Shown: positions 1 through 12,317 of the stretch, one piece after another
Position numbering within the stretch: position 1 is the stretch's first letter
Layout of the letters: the number at the start of each line of letters is the position of its first letter
Translations under genes and position numbers: made by a program
The notes under the pieces: generated by a model
The model's input: the letters and a program-made list of their open reading frames with translations, nothing else
What the model was told of the DNA's origin: nothing
Databases searched by the model: none
Source: Platanthera guangdongensis
Taxonomy: Eukaryota; Streptophyta; Magnoliopsida; Asparagales; Orchidaceae
Length of the DNA: 64,000 nucleotides
Reading direction: 5' to 3'
Assembly (NCBI GenBank): GCA_039583875.1
Contig: CM077157.1
Coordinates: forward strand, 76,012,346 to 76,076,345

Positions 1-639
1 GTTCAGCTGAAGTTCATAGGACATCAGCTTCCCGAACAGGATTTGAGGATCAGTTTCTGCTAGTCTGCCAAATTCTCTGATGGCGCAGATCTTTGTGTCC
101 CATTCCTTAGTCAGGGACCTAAGGAATTTGTCATTGAGTTCACCATTGGTGAACACTCTTCCATAGCCCTTGAGGGCGTTGACAATCTTCAGGAAGTTCT
201 CGTATGTGACTCCGATCTCTTCCTTAGGCCCTTGCCGGAAAGCCTCATACTTCTGGTTCAGGAGGGATCTCCGATCATCCCTTACTTCATCTGTGCCCTC
301 CATCAGAATGATCAGACACTGCCATATCTCCTGAGCTGTCTTGCAGTTGCTGAAGTTTTGCATCATCGAGTCATCAACTGCACTGACCAGGATGTTTCTA
401 GCCTTCATGTCAAGGCCCACTAGAACCATCTCATCCTTGTCCATTTCAGAGAGTGTCTTCGGCACTTTCTTGGTGGGATCAATGGTGGAGGCCTTAGTGG
501 GGACATAAGGTCCCTCCAGCACGATCATGAACAGTCGAGGGTCCACTGCTTCCATGTAGAACCTGATTCTTTCCTTCCAGATAGGAAAGTTGAGTCTGTT
601 GCATACTGGGATTTTGCCGGAGTACTTGAGTCCGTCCAT
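1..639 (-). CDS. gag: S1 left copy: gag N-terminal part, cut by the window edge
   Basis: Partial Ty1/copia capsid protein, DUF4219/UBN2 type. The frame starts at the ATG complementary to 637-639, the same codon as 8105-8107 in the right copy, and stays open to the window edge (213 codons). This copy lacks the single extra T that breaks the right copy near 7606, so its gag frame continues there. Capsid proteins of this class pack the element RNA into virus-like particles in the cytoplasm. Upstream (to the right) lie a short leader and the primer binding site at 712-727. Whether the rest of this copy is complete cannot be seen. Confidence 0.75.
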   Translation of the reverse strand, partial: MDGLKYSGKIPVCNRLNFPIWKERIRFYMEAVDPRLFMIVLEGPYVPTKASTIDPTKKVPKTLSEMDKDEMVLVGLDMKARNILVSAVDDSMMQNFSNCKTAQEIWQCLIILMEGTDEVRDDRRSLLNQKYEAFRQGPKEEIGVTYENFLKIVNALKGYGRVFTNGELNDKFLRSLTKEWDTKICAIREFGRLAETDPQILFGKLMSYELQLN

Positions 640-711
640 GGTAGATGTATGTCTCCTTGTTGACACTAGTGGCAGGATTCACCTCAAGGTGTTAGCCTTT
701 TTGTTGAGGAA

Positions 712-727
712 CCTCCCTCTGATACCA
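712..727 (-). other. S1 left copy primer binding site (initiator tRNA-Met)
   Basis: On the minus strand this reads TGGTATCAGAGGGAGG, matching the 3' end of plant initiator tRNA-Met over its first 11 bases. It lies 2 nt inside the LTR end at 730, the normal place for minus-strand cDNA priming. An intact PBS beside the middle LTR is the main proof that a second copy begins there. Confidence 0.85.
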
Positions 728-1572
728 CTTGAAAGTCCACCTAGTGTCGGCTATGTGCACCTATGGGGGGGGGGATAGGTGACGTGTGGTTCTTTTGCGG
801 AATTCACAGATGTACCTGCACAATAAAAGCAACAAACACAGAACACAGAATACACAGCAAATTTATAGTGGTTCCCTGACTTGGGTACATCCACTTTCCC
901 CCTTCGACCTATCTCCCCCAACAAGGGACGACTCAGTCACTTCTCCAACGGGATTGAAATCCAATCCCTTCACTAACGGAAGGTGCCCTTCCACACGTGA
1001 GAGTCAACACTCCCACAAATCGGGTTGCACCCAACCCTTACACCGCGGAACACAAGTTCCTTTACAATAAAATAAAAGTAGAATGTACACGTGATACAAA
1101 CTTCTCTTGGAGACTCCGGTGTTCCTCTTTGGTCGACGACGTGTTCTTGAAGTCGATGAAGAGTCTACGACCTTGGTCTTGCTTGGAGAAGATCTCCCCG
1201 GAACCGGCGGCGGCACACGAGCGGCGGCTAGCTTCGGGATCGGCGGCTACGAAGAAGAGCAGCTGCTGAACTTGGAGATCCAAACTTCGTTGCGAAGCAA
1301 GCTCGGTCTACCAACGGTCACACGAGGATCGGTCGTCTCGATCGATTCGGATGGGAAGTGTTTCCGATCAACAAATCGAGAGACAAAGGATCTCTGGATA
1401 GACGCGTGAGACTCGAGCCTTGCTAAGCTACTGTCGCCGGAGATCGGGAAGAAGATCTATCGGTGGCGACGGACTTGCGCGAGCGGCGACGGAGGCGGCG
1501 GAAGGATTTCGCGATTTTAGGGTTTCCGTGAGCTCGCGTATTTTTCTGTCTTTTTACTGTTCAAAATACCCA

Positions 1573-1582
1573 TGTATTTATA
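1573..1582 (-). promoter_or_regulatory. S1 middle LTR TATA box
   Basis: The minus strand reads TATAAATACA here, a canonical plant TATA element, about 125 bp downstream of the palindromic box array. Transcription should start about 30 bp further left. The same element lies at 9039-9048 in the right LTR. Confidence 0.65.
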
Positions 1583-1705
1583 CTGTAGCTACCCCCAATA
1601 AGACCGTTTGTGGGACCACAGAGATAGTCCCCAAATCCCGGTCCAGATTTTAAACAGCGGCAGAATCCGGTTCAGGGAATAAGCTGAGAAACCGCCAAGT
1701 CAAAA

Positions 1706-2020
1706 TCGGCGAGAATCGCAGACGATTCTCGACGAATCGGCGAGAATCACCAAGTGATTCTCGACGATTCGTCGAGAGTCGTTTGTGATTCTCGTCGAAT
1801 CTCTTGTCGATTCTCAACGAATTGGACTTTGTGTTCATGGGCTGCTTGACCACTGGTTCGGCGGGAATTACAAGTGATTCTCGCCGAATCTTACTTGGCA
1901 CCATTTTGAGATGGCCAGCAGAAGTCGGCGAGAATCACTGACGATTCTCGTCGATTCGGCGAGAATCACCAAGTGACTCTCGCCGATTCGGCGAGAATCA
2001 CTTGGTGATTCTCGTCGAAT
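1706..2020. repeat. S1 palindromic box array, middle LTR
   Basis: Dense imperfect repeats built on GGCGAGAATCAC and its complement GTGATTCTCGCC/GACG. Several pairs form near-perfect hairpins, for example CGAGAATCAC and GTGATTCTCG separated by 3 nt. CpG-rich and upstream of the TATA box. This fits the symmetrical repeated motifs described for Sirevirus LTRs. The same array is at 9171-9485. Confidence 0.85.
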
Positions 2021-2290
2021 TTGCCTTGGACGATTTTTCGTCTTCCACCTAGGAGCTGCTCCTTGACCCTCCATGCTCCTTGTCTTCTCTTGCATATGAG
2101 CGGCCCTGTGCTTGAAAATAAGTGCACTCCAATAGAGAGAGTACACGTAGGCCAACACACTGATCTGCTCAACGAGGGATTACGTCGTGCAGACCCGTGT
2201 ATATTGACCTACTGCACCCTGACATTGGTGTGCACTTAGCGTGGAAAAACTACAAGCACAACTAGAAAAGGTTTATCAAATACATAGTCT

Positions 2291-2399
2291 ATTCACCTTA
2301 GCTTGTTCAGGGGCTTCTTCAAATCAGGTACATTGTGGATACAATACCCAACAATCTCCCCTATTTGAAGAAGCCTAAACCCTACAAGCTAAGGTGAAT
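2291..2399. repeat. Inverted repeat around the S1 PPT/LTR junction
   Basis: Outer arms ATTCACCTTAGCTTG (2291-2305) and its complement (2385-2399), inner arms GGCTTCTTCAAAT (2312-2324) and its complement (2363-2375). The centre falls within about 10 bp of the LTR edge at 2353. A precisely placed inverted repeat at this junction is a reported Sirevirus hallmark. Confidence 0.85.
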
Positions 2400-2661
2400 G
2401 GAGCGAATGAAATTGAAAGCAAATGAAATTCATAAACTTAACATTGGGTGGGGTTATCCCTTACCAATACCGCTTTCTTGGAAGCAAGCTGGAGCCACAC
2501 CTTAGCCTTGACCCCGAGAGGGTAATCTCCCCCTTTTCGGCTTCTACAAAGCGGGGTCTGTAGCGATTGACTTTTTGCTCCCCTCAGTTCTTGCAGCTGT
2601 ACGCACGCGGAGTTCCTTGCTCCCCCTCGGTTCTTGCACTAGCCTGGAGCTTCTGGAGTCT
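2354..2661 (-). other. S1 3' untranslated region with clustered polypurine tracts
   Basis: The terminal PPT (minus-strand AAATAGGGGAGAT, 2366-2354) touches the LTR. Further purine-rich copies are complementary to 2524-2537, to about 2578-2592 and to about 2618-2635. Clustered PPT copies before the 3' LTR are a known Sirevirus trait; only the terminal one sits at the LTR edge where plus-strand DNA priming is expected. No ORF here. Confidence 0.75.
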
Positions 2662-4522
2662 TCACTCCTCATAGTTGAGCATTCCCAATTCAGTCTTGAA
2701 AAGATTGAACTTGGCCTCGTCTAGGGGCTTTGTGAATATATCAGCAATCTGCTTGTCCGTGGGGACATAACAGAGAGAGATATCCTTGTTCTCCACGTGC
2801 TCCCGAATGAAGTGGTAGAGTACTTCAATATGCTTCGTCCGGCTGTGCGACACCGGATTGTTGGCAATGGCAATTGCACTGGAGGAGTCGCAGTACATTG
2901 GAACTTCCTTGAACTGAAGGTTGTAGTCGGCCAACTGATTTCTGATCCAAAGAAGTTGTGCGCAACAGCTCCCTGCCGAGATATACTCTGACTCTGCAGT
3001 GGAGGTTGCAACGCAATTTTGTTTCTTGCTGTTCCATGAGATAAGCCTCCTGCCGAGGAATTGACACGTCCCGGAGGTGCTTTTCCTGTCATCCCTGCTC
3101 CCTGCAAAATCAGCATCTGAAAAGCCTATTAGCTCGACATCATTGTTCCTCGGGTACCACAAGCCAAGATTAGGAGTACCTTTAAGGTATCTTAGAATTC
3201 GCTTTGCAGCGACATAGTGAGATTCCTTAGTGTTCACCTGATATCGGGCACATACACATGTGGAGAACATAATATCCGTTCTACTGGCAGTAAGGTAGAG
3301 CAGGGATCCAATGATGCTTTCTGTATTTGGTTTCATCGAAGGTTTACCTTTCTCATCCTTATCCAGAGACATGGTGGATCCCATTGGAGTCCTCATAGAG
3401 GTTGCACTCTCTCCGACAATTTCTTAAGGAGTTCATTTGTGAACTTCGTCTGAGAGATGAAGATTCCATCCTCAGACTGTTTCACTTGAAGGCCTAAGAA
3501 ATACTTGAGCTCTCCCATACTGCTCATTTCAAACTTTCCTTGCATAAGTTTGGAAAACTTTTTGCAAAGATTGTTGTCCGTTGAGCCGATATATTATGTC
3601 ATCGACATAGATTTGCACCAGCAAAATCTTGCCTTTTACTTCCCTGAGAAACAATGTTTTATCTATTTTACCTCTGGAAACTTGTTCTCAAGAAGAAAAC
3701 TAGATAAAGTCTCATACCAAGCTCGGGGAGCTTGTTTCAAACCCATATAAGCCTTATCAAGAAAATAAACGTGATTGGGATAAGTAGGGTCGACACAAAC
3801 CTGGGGGTTGAGCGACGTATACTTCCTCTTTCAGGTCTCGTTCAGGAATGCGATTTACATCCATTGGTAGACAGTGAATCCTTTGTGTGAAGCATATGCC
3901 AGGAACAACCGGATTGCCTCGAGCCTTGCGACTGGTGCGAAGTTTGGTCGAAGTCAATCCCTTCCTCCTGTCTGTAACCTTGAGCCACCAGCCTGGCCTT
4001 GTTCTTTATGATGACACCACGTTCATCCAGCTTGTTTCTGAAAATCCACTTCGTGCCAATGACATTCTGCTTGTATGGTCTGGGAACCAGCGTCCAAACC
4101 TTGCAACGTTCGAATTGATGTAGTTCCTCTTGCATGGCCAGAATCCATGCCGCATCCTTGTTCGCCTCATCGAACTTCTTTGGCTCAACCTGAGACAGGA
4201 AGCTGAGATGCAATACTTCGTTAGTTGTACCTCTTCGAGTTCTGACGCCTACACGAGGATCTCCGATGATCTGTTCTCTAGGATGATCCCTCACGTGACG
4301 GAGCTCTAGAAGTCTGGCGTCGGGAGCTTCAGCTACTTCTTGTGCTTCTCGTTCTTCTAAAAGATTTGTTCCATCTTGATCTTCAACATTTTCAGATGAC
4401 GTGGAGGTGGAAACTTTGACGTACTTGGGTGCGTCATCTTTAGGGGTCTCATCCAGATTCAGCTGGTCAAGTCTAGCACCTGCATCTTCAAGAATACAAC
4501 TGGAAGAATTGCTGTTAAGCAA
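2662..4522 (-). pseudogene. pol: S1 pol: reverse transcriptase and RNase H, frameshifted
   Basis: The 3' half of the copia polyprotein. 4522-3842 holds the acidic linker and RT start ([20 protein letters not shown]), then the frame is lost near 3950 where the match to copia RT jumps frame. The YVDD region around 3600 is readable only in pieces. 3396-2662 is a clean block: RT thumb, then copia RNase H with the GFSDADFAGSRDDRKSTSG motif, ending in a natural stop at 2662. The domain order integrase - RT - RNase H is diagnostic of Ty1/copia. This copy cannot make functional RT. Confidence 0.88.
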
Positions 4523-4562
4523 GCTTCCTTCATCAAATACAACATTTATGATTCTTCTACCA

Positions 4563-5823
4563 CTAAGGTTTTCTTATTGAAGACCCTATATGCCCGACTA
4601 TGGGAACTATATCCCATGAATATGCCTTCGAAGCATTTTTCACCGAATTTAGTACGCGGATACTTCCATTATTTAGTACATAGCATCTGCAACCAAAGAT
4701 CCTGAAGTAGGACATGGTTGGTTTCCTGCCTTTCAGTAGCTCGTAGGGCGTCTTACGATGATGTTTGTTGATCAACGCTCGGTTTTGTACATGACATGCC
4801 GTATTGACACCCTCTGCCCAGAAGTATCCGGGAGAGAAGCATCTTTCAACATAGTCGTGCAGGCCTCAATGAGAGTTCTATTTCTCCTCTCCGCAACTCC
4901 ATTTTGCTGAGGAGTGCGCGGGGAGGAAAACTCATGAAAGATACCATGTTCTTCACAAAATTCTGTCATAGCACCAGATTCGAATTCTGTTCCATGGTCA
5001 CTTCGGATTTTGACCACGGAGCAGTTAAATTCGTTCTGAACCTGCTTGACAAAATTAGTGAAGATGTCAAAAGTATCTGACTTTCGTTTCAAAAAGAACA
5101 CCCATGTAAACCGTGAGTGATCATCAACTATCACTAGCGTATATGACTTGCCTCCAAGCTATGAACTTGCATTAGGGCCAAACAAGTCCATATGTAGCAG
5201 GTAAAGACATCGGGAAGAGTCTTTGTCTGCAATGCTCCTAAAGGTAGCCCGGGTCTGTTTGCCCATCTGGCATGCATGACAGGGGCTATCCTTGATGCAC
5301 TTGATACTGGGAGCATCTCTTACTAAATTCTTAGAAAATAGCATACTAATTGTCTTATAATTAATATGTGCCAATCTCTTGTGCCATTGTTCACAAAGAG
5401 AAGCACTGCCTGTTGCCACAAGGCATACGGGGGTAGATGAATCTATACTAAGAAAATCTAAGCAGAAGATATTTCTGCTCCTAATGCCTGATAATACCGT
5501 CTCAGAGGAGGTACGTGAAATTATCAGACATTATCCTTGCAGAACTTAACGTCATAACCTTTATCACATAACTGACTTACACTGATCAGGTTATGGTTTA
5601 ACCCTTCAACATAAGCCACGTCGGTGATAGAGATTATACCGTTGGAAATCATACCATAACCTCTGGTGACTCCTCGATCTGACCCTCCAAAGATGACTTT
5701 GGGTCCATTCTCGACTGGAGTGTAATCACGCAGCAGGCTTCTTGTCCCGGTCATATGCCGGAGCATCCACTGTCCAAATACCAGATTGGCATTTTGGTGG
5801 CCTTTGGACATTCCTGCAAACAA
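4563..5823 (-). pseudogene. pol: S1 pol: protease remnant, GAG-pre-integrase and integrase, frameshifted
   Basis: 5823-5524 carries the protease region (HMTG, then VIFGGSDRG), but the active-site DSG codons lie in another frame: a 1-nt deletion near 5760 separates them from the rest. 5419-5159 has the GAG-pre-integrase/zinc-binding domain (H-x3-5-H and CHACQMGK). 5134-4772 has the integrase core with all three acidic residues visible: D in MIVDDHSRFTW, D in IRSDHGTEF, E in NGVAERRNRT. A break near 5134 separates the zinc domain from the core, another near 4775 the core from the C-terminal GKKPY-like part. DNA-strand transfer is the role of the family; this copy is broken. Confidence 0.87.
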
Positions 5824-5825
5824 AA

Positions 5826-8107
5826 TTAATTTGCCTTAGGAACCCAATCGAACTTGGGTCCTAGATTCCTGGTTAGCACACTCCCCCTCGGTTGGTTAAC
5901 CCTACGAGTGGTCGGTCTCGCATTGTTAACATGGGGAGTCTCGTAGTTCCTTGGATTAAACCAACAATCCACGGCAAAGTGACCGACTTTGCCACAGCAC
6001 CAACAGTCGAAACCTGTTGTATCTCTTCGAGGCTCCTGCCTTACCCAGGGAACAACGGGTACAGCTGGGGCCTTGGATCTGGAGGTGGAGGCCTCATGGT
6101 GATGGCAGTCACATGACGTTGTCACCTTCTGAATAACAGGCTTGACTTTTGGCGCCTGCTTTCCATTATGGCCGCTAGAGAACGGACCATAACTTCCTAT
6201 GTGGATCTCCTCATAAGGTGCCTTGAAGGCACTCTCCCCAAAGTTCCGGGGGAAGTTCCAACCTTCATACCGGCTCTTAGGCTTTGCAACCGAGGGCCGG
6301 AAATGATGCCCATATGTTGACTCAAAGTCATGTTGGTTGCAAGGAAAGCCAGGCTTTCTGAATGCAACAGGACTAAGAGGAGCCTTCCCCTTTTCATCAG
6401 CAGAGGCCCTTCTTGGCGGCCTTATTCTTCCTCTGGTTCTTGTTTCTCCGAGATGAAGAACCAGATGCCCCAACATGCCCCAAGCCAGCTCCTTTGGCCT
6501 GAGCAGAGAAGGTGTCAACGACTGGAAGCACTGTTTTAGGCATAGAGAAGCTCTGTAGATCTTCCTTCTGCCGCAAGTAGTTCTTCCAATCTGTTGACTT
6601 CCTCCTGCTTGAGATCAAGGAGCTTCAAAAGACTCTGAGGTGCTTTGAAGTTAGGTCAATGTGCTCCTGTCTGAGAGAGATCAAGCTAGTGACCTCTTCC
6701 CTTAGGGATACACACTCACCCTTAAGGAATCTTACTTCCTTCTTCTCAGCCTTCAGTCTCTTGCGGCACTCGTCAAAAGTGTTGAGCAGAAGCTCATACT
6801 TGTCGAGGAGCTCAGCTTCACGGGCCGAAGGGCCATCCTCAGGTTCATCATCCTGAGACTCAGGATCAGAGTCGGAGTCGGAAAGAGGGGTGTGAGTTTT
6901 TACCTTCCCAGTGAATGGGGGGCATTCTCCTTCTGAGTCCGATCGACCCACCAGCCCGAAGTAGGCTTCTTCATCATCACTGGAGTCTGAAGAATCAGAC
7001 TCACTTAGTGTCTTTGGCCTTCTGAGATATAGCTCCGCTCCTTCTTCTTATCTCTGGAGGATTTGAGCTCCTCTCCTTTCCCTTTATCTCTTTTGCTTTG
7101 ATGGCAGTCGGCCACAACGTGACTGGCTTATTGCATCCAAAGCAAATAATATCAGAAGAACGGTGTTTGTTAGGTTTAGATGCATACCTGTCAGAAGAGT
7201 AGTTTTTCTTCTGATGTCTGGAAGAGGAGCCGTCTCTCTTTCTTTGATTCCTCATCTTGAGGAATTTCTTGAACTCTCGAGTGATGAGGGAGAAATCCTC
7301 TTCCGACAGTTCTGAGCTGGAGGAGCATGGATCGGAGTCCTCCTCTTCTTCCTTATTTCTAGCACGGTAGGACACCGCACCCTTCCCTTTTCTGGAGTGA
7401 CTGGCTTTTAGGGCCACAGTCTTTTCTTTTGCAGCAGCCTTCTCTGCTTCTTCCTCTGCCTTCCTGTGTTCAGCTGAAGTTCATAGGACATCAGCTTCCC
7501 GAACAGGATTTGAGGATCAGTTTCTGCTAGTCTGCCAAATTCTCTGATGGCGCAGATCTTTGTGTCCCATTCCTTAGTCAGGGACCTAAGGAATTTGTCA
7601 TTGAGTTTCACCATTGGTGAACACTCTTCCATAGCCCTTGAGGGCGTTGACAATCTTCAGGAAGTTCTCGTATGTGACTCCGATCTCTTCCTTAGCCCCT
7701 TGCCGGAAAGCCTCATACTTCTGGTTCAGGAGGGATCTCCGATCATCCCTTACTTCATCTGTGCCCTCCATCAGAATGATCAGACACTGCCATATCTCCT
7801 GAGCTGTCTTGCAGTTGCTGAAGTTTTGCATCATCGAGTCATCAACTGCACTGACCAGGATGTTTCTAGCCTTCATGTCAAGGCCCACTAGAACCATCTC
7901 ATCCTTGTCCATTTCAGAGAGTGTCTTCGGCACTTTCTTGGTGGGATCAATGGTGGAGGCCTTAGTGGGGACATAAGGTCCCTCCAGCACGATCATGAAC
8001 AGTCGAGGGTCCACTGCTTCCATGTAGAACCTGATTCTTTCCTTCCAGATAGGAAAGTTGAGTCTGTTGCATACTGGGATTTTGCCGGAGTACTTGAGTC
8101 CGTCCAT
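5826..8107 (-). pseudogene. gag: S1 gag, full length but frameshifted
   Basis: Starts at the ATG complementary to 8105-8107. Order: DUF4219/UBN2 capsid domain (8107-7410), Lys/Ser-rich block (7417-7001) with a first zinc knuckle that begins CFGCNKP but loses its His/Cys, an acidic heptad-rich stretch that looks like a coiled coil (6951-6625), and a second intact knuckle, WCCGKVGHFAVDC, near 5960-6010. Long gags with a coiled coil and two knuckles are typical of Sireviruses. A single extra T near 7606, absent from the left copy at about 161, shifts the frame within the capsid domain; more shifts follow near 6400-6620. Confidence 0.87.
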
Positions 8108-8177
8108 GGTAGATGTATGTCTCCTTGTTGACACTAGTGGCAGGATTCACCTCAAGGTGTTAGCCTTTTGTGAGGAA

Positions 8178-8193
8178 CCTCCCTCTGATACCA
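8178..8193 (-). other. S1 right copy primer binding site (initiator tRNA-Met)
   Basis: The minus strand reads TGGTATCAGAGGGAGG, identical to 712-727, 2 nt inside the LTR end at 8196. It marks the 5' start of the complete internal region. Confidence 0.85.
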
Positions 8194-8195
8194 CT

Positions 8196-9820
8196 TGAAA
8201 GTCCACCTAGTGTCGGCTATGTGCACCTATGGGGGGGGGGGGATAGGTGACGTGTGGTTCTTTTGCGGAATTCACAGATGTACCTGCACAATAAAAGCAA
8301 CAAACACAGAACACAGAATACACAGCAAATTTATAGTGGTTCCCCGACTTGGGTACATCCACTTTCCCCCTTCGACCTATCTCCCCAACAAGGGACGACT
8401 CGGTCACTTCTCCAACGGGATTGAAATCCAATCCCTTCACTAACGGAAGGTGCCCTTCCACACGTGAGAGTCAACACTCCCACAAATCGGGTTGCACCCA
8501 ACCCTTACACCGCGGAACACAAGTTCCTTTACAATAAAATAAAAGTAGAATGTACACGTGATACAAACTTCTCTTGGAGACTCCGGTGTTCCTCTTTGGT
8601 CGACGACGTGTTCTTGAAGTCGATGAAGAGTCTACGACCTTGGTCTTGCTTGGAGAAGATCTCCCCGGAACCGGCGGCGGCACACGAGCGGCGGCTAGCT
8701 TCGGGATCGGCGGCTACGAAGAAGAGCAGCTGCTGAACTTGGAGATCCAAACTTCGTTGCGAAGCAAGCTCGGTCTACCAACGGTCACACGAGGATCGGT
8801 CGTCTCGATCGATTCGGATGGGAAGTGTTTCGATCAACAAATCGAGAGACAAAGGATCTCTGGATAGACGCGTGAGACTCGAGCCTTGCTAAGCTACTGT
8901 CGCCGGAGATCGGGAAGAAGATCTATCGGTGGCGACGGACTTGCGCGAGCGGCGACGGAGGCGGCGGAAGGATTTCGCGATTTTAGGGTTTCCGTGAGCT
9001 CGCATATTTTTCTGTCTTTTTACTGTTCAAAATACCCATGTATTTATACTGTAGCTACCCCCAATAAGACCGTTTGTGGGACCACAGAGATAGTCCCCAA
9101 ATCCGGTCCAGATTTTAAACAGCGGCAGAATCCGGTTCAGGGAATAAGCTGAGAAACCGCCAAGTCAAAATCGGCGAGAATCGCAGACGATTCTCGACGA
9201 ATCGGCGAGAATCACCAAGTGATTCTCGACGATTCGTCGAGAGTCGTTTGTGATTCTCGTCGAATCTCTTGTCGATTCTCAACGAATTGGACTTTGTGTT
9301 CATGGGCTGCTTGACCACTGGTTCGGCGGGAATTACAAGTGATTCTCGCCGAATCTTACTTGGCACCATTTTGAGATGGCCAGCAGAAGTCGGCGAGAAT
9401 CACTGACGATTCTCGTCGATTCGGCGAGAATCACCAAGTGACTCTCGCCGATTCGGCGAGAATCACTTGGTGATTCTCGTCGAATTTGCCTTGGACGATT
9501 TTTCGTCTTCCACCTAGGAGCTGCTCCTTGACCCTCCATGCTCCTTGTCTTCTCTTGGCATATGAGCGGCCCTGTGCTTGAAAATAAGTGCACTCCAATA
9601 GAGAGAGTACACGTAGGCCAACACACTGATCTGCTCAACGAGGGATTACGTCGTGCAGACCCGTGTATATTGACCTACTGCACCCTGACATTGGTGTGCA
9701 CTTAGCGTGGAAAAAACTACAAGCACAACTAGAAAAGGTTTATCAAATACATAGTCTATTCACCTTAGCTTGTTCAGGGGCTTCTTCAAATCAGGTACAT
9801 TGTGGATACAATACCCAACA
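8196..9820 (-). repeat. S1 right (5') LTR
   Basis: 1625 bp, TG...CA ends. It differs from the middle LTR only by scattered substitutions and homopolymer length changes. TATA box on the minus strand at 9048-9039 and box array at 9171-9485. Element K integrase sequence resumes directly at 9821. Confidence 0.92.
9171..9485. repeat. S1 palindromic box array, right LTR
   Basis: Same array as 1706-2020: alternating GGCGAGAATCAC and complementary copies, upstream of the minus-strand TATA box at 9048-9039. Nearly unchanged between the two LTRs. Confidence 0.85.
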
Positions 9821-10056
9821 GTAACGGGGAGGCCTAATACAAAATCCATACTAACGTCTACCCAAGGCATGGAGGGAATAGGCAAGGGTGTATATAATCC
9901 TACATTGGTTTTACTACTCTTAGACACCTGGCACGTGCGGCAGCTACTCACTACCTGTCCCACCATAACCTTAAGTTTTGGCCAATAGAATTTGTCCTCG
10001 ACTAACGTAATGGTCTTATCTCTACCGAAGTGGCCACTCAACCCTCCGCAATGCAA
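9821..10056 (-). pseudogene. pol: K integrase N-terminal part, cut by S1
   Basis: Contains the H2C2 zinc-binding region ([14 protein letters not shown], then CRTCQVSK) and the first part of the catalytic core up to SMDFVLGLP, where the S1 array is inserted. The catalytic Asp/Asp/Glu positions beyond this point are outside the window. Family role: joining of element cDNA to host DNA. Confidence 0.85.
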
Positions 10057-10059
10057 CTC

Positions 10060-11558
<1,499 letters not shown>

Positions 11559-12317
11559 CCGGGTACACGTCCCTATACCCTACAATAGTACCCGTAACTC
11601 ACTAGGTAACTCATCAAATGCTAGAAAGGGGCTTCGCACTAAGAGGACTAGCGCATACATGATTCCATCAATGAACGGATCCCTCTCAAACTCTTTCTTA
11701 CCAACTAGATTCAATGTTTTCCGTTCTAACGGATAGTGTGTCCTTATCCAAGACTACGGGCTCCTTTTGGATGGTCGGCCTCAAAGTGATGGTTTTGCCA
11801 ATGGAATTTGAATTCATAAGTATTGGCTCTACCAAAATGTGTAACATCACGGTCGTATAGCCAAGGGGCCTAACAACACATGACAAGCGCTCCATCGTAA
11901 GGACATCACACACACTTCATCAATGTAGGATTTGAATGAGAGTGGGACCAGACATCATTTGGTAACGGGTACAGAGTGCTTGTGATCCAAGCGACCTGAT
12001 ATGGAGTCGGGTGCGGTTCCGTGACAAAGGACATAACGTGCAACGACGTTCTCAGATACGACATTCACGCAGCTCCACTATCAATAATCAGCTTGCAAAG
12101 CTTCTCGCCACTCTTAAAATCAGAGAAAATATGCTCGTCTCTTCCACTCATCTAATGAACGCGGAGTGGTCAGATACAATGCATCACCATAAGGGGTGAT
12201 CGTCCTCTAAGTCACTAGGGACTCCTTCGGGGTCACTCTCCTCTGCGGCCTCGTATACGTAATCGTCAGGGTCGGTAGTTGGCTTCTAATAAGGCTAGTG
12301 TTTTTGTCTTTGTTGGG
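11559..12317 (-). pseudogene. pol: K protease region, degraded
   Basis: A retropepsin active-site motif, LIIDSGA, is readable on the minus strand at about 12072-12091 and is followed closely by a stop. Otherwise only frame-broken fragments are seen, lying between the gag knuckle and RT as expected for the protease. Confidence 0.6.

Larger units (their letters stand above)
730..2353 (-). repeat. S1 middle LTR, shared by two tandem copies
   Basis: 1624 bp, TG...CA ends, over 99% identical by eye to 8196-9820. On the minus strand it starts TGTTGGGTATTG and ends CTTTCA. Order in the transcribed direction: U3 with palindromic boxes (2020-1706), TATA element (1582-1573), R/U5 with a variable C tract near 760-775, LTR end. 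A PPT abuts its right side and a PBS its left side, so it acts as 3' LTR and 5' LTR at once. Confidence 0.92.
1..9820 (-). mobile_element. S1: tandem Sirevirus-type Ty1/copia array (internal part - shared LTR - internal - LTR)
   Basis: Read on the minus strand the order is LTR (9820-8196), a full internal region (8195-2354), a second LTR (2353-730), then the PBS and gag start of another copy (729-1, continuing off the window). The middle LTR therefore serves as 3' LTR of one copy and 5' LTR of the next. The two LTRs differ at about ten positions by eye. Sirevirus assignment rests on the long two-knuckle gag with a coiled coil, several polypurine copies before the 3' LTR, an inverted repeat around the PPT/LTR junction and palindromic boxes in the LTR. 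There is no envelope-like ORF. The array interrupts the integrase of element K; GTAAC follows the right LTR at 9821-9825 and would be one half of the target duplication. Confidence 0.88.

Noticed and set aside
786..1653. Several overlapping plus- and minus-strand ORFs in the S1 LTR (also 8349-9152)
   Set aside because: Present identically in both LTRs, overlapping on both strands, no domain, and not in the frame of gag or pol.
1706..2020. CRISPR-like look of the box arrays (short repeats with spacers)
   Set aside because: Repeats vary in sequence and spacing, alternate in orientation, lie inside plant LTRs and are copied with the LTR; there is no leader or cas gene.
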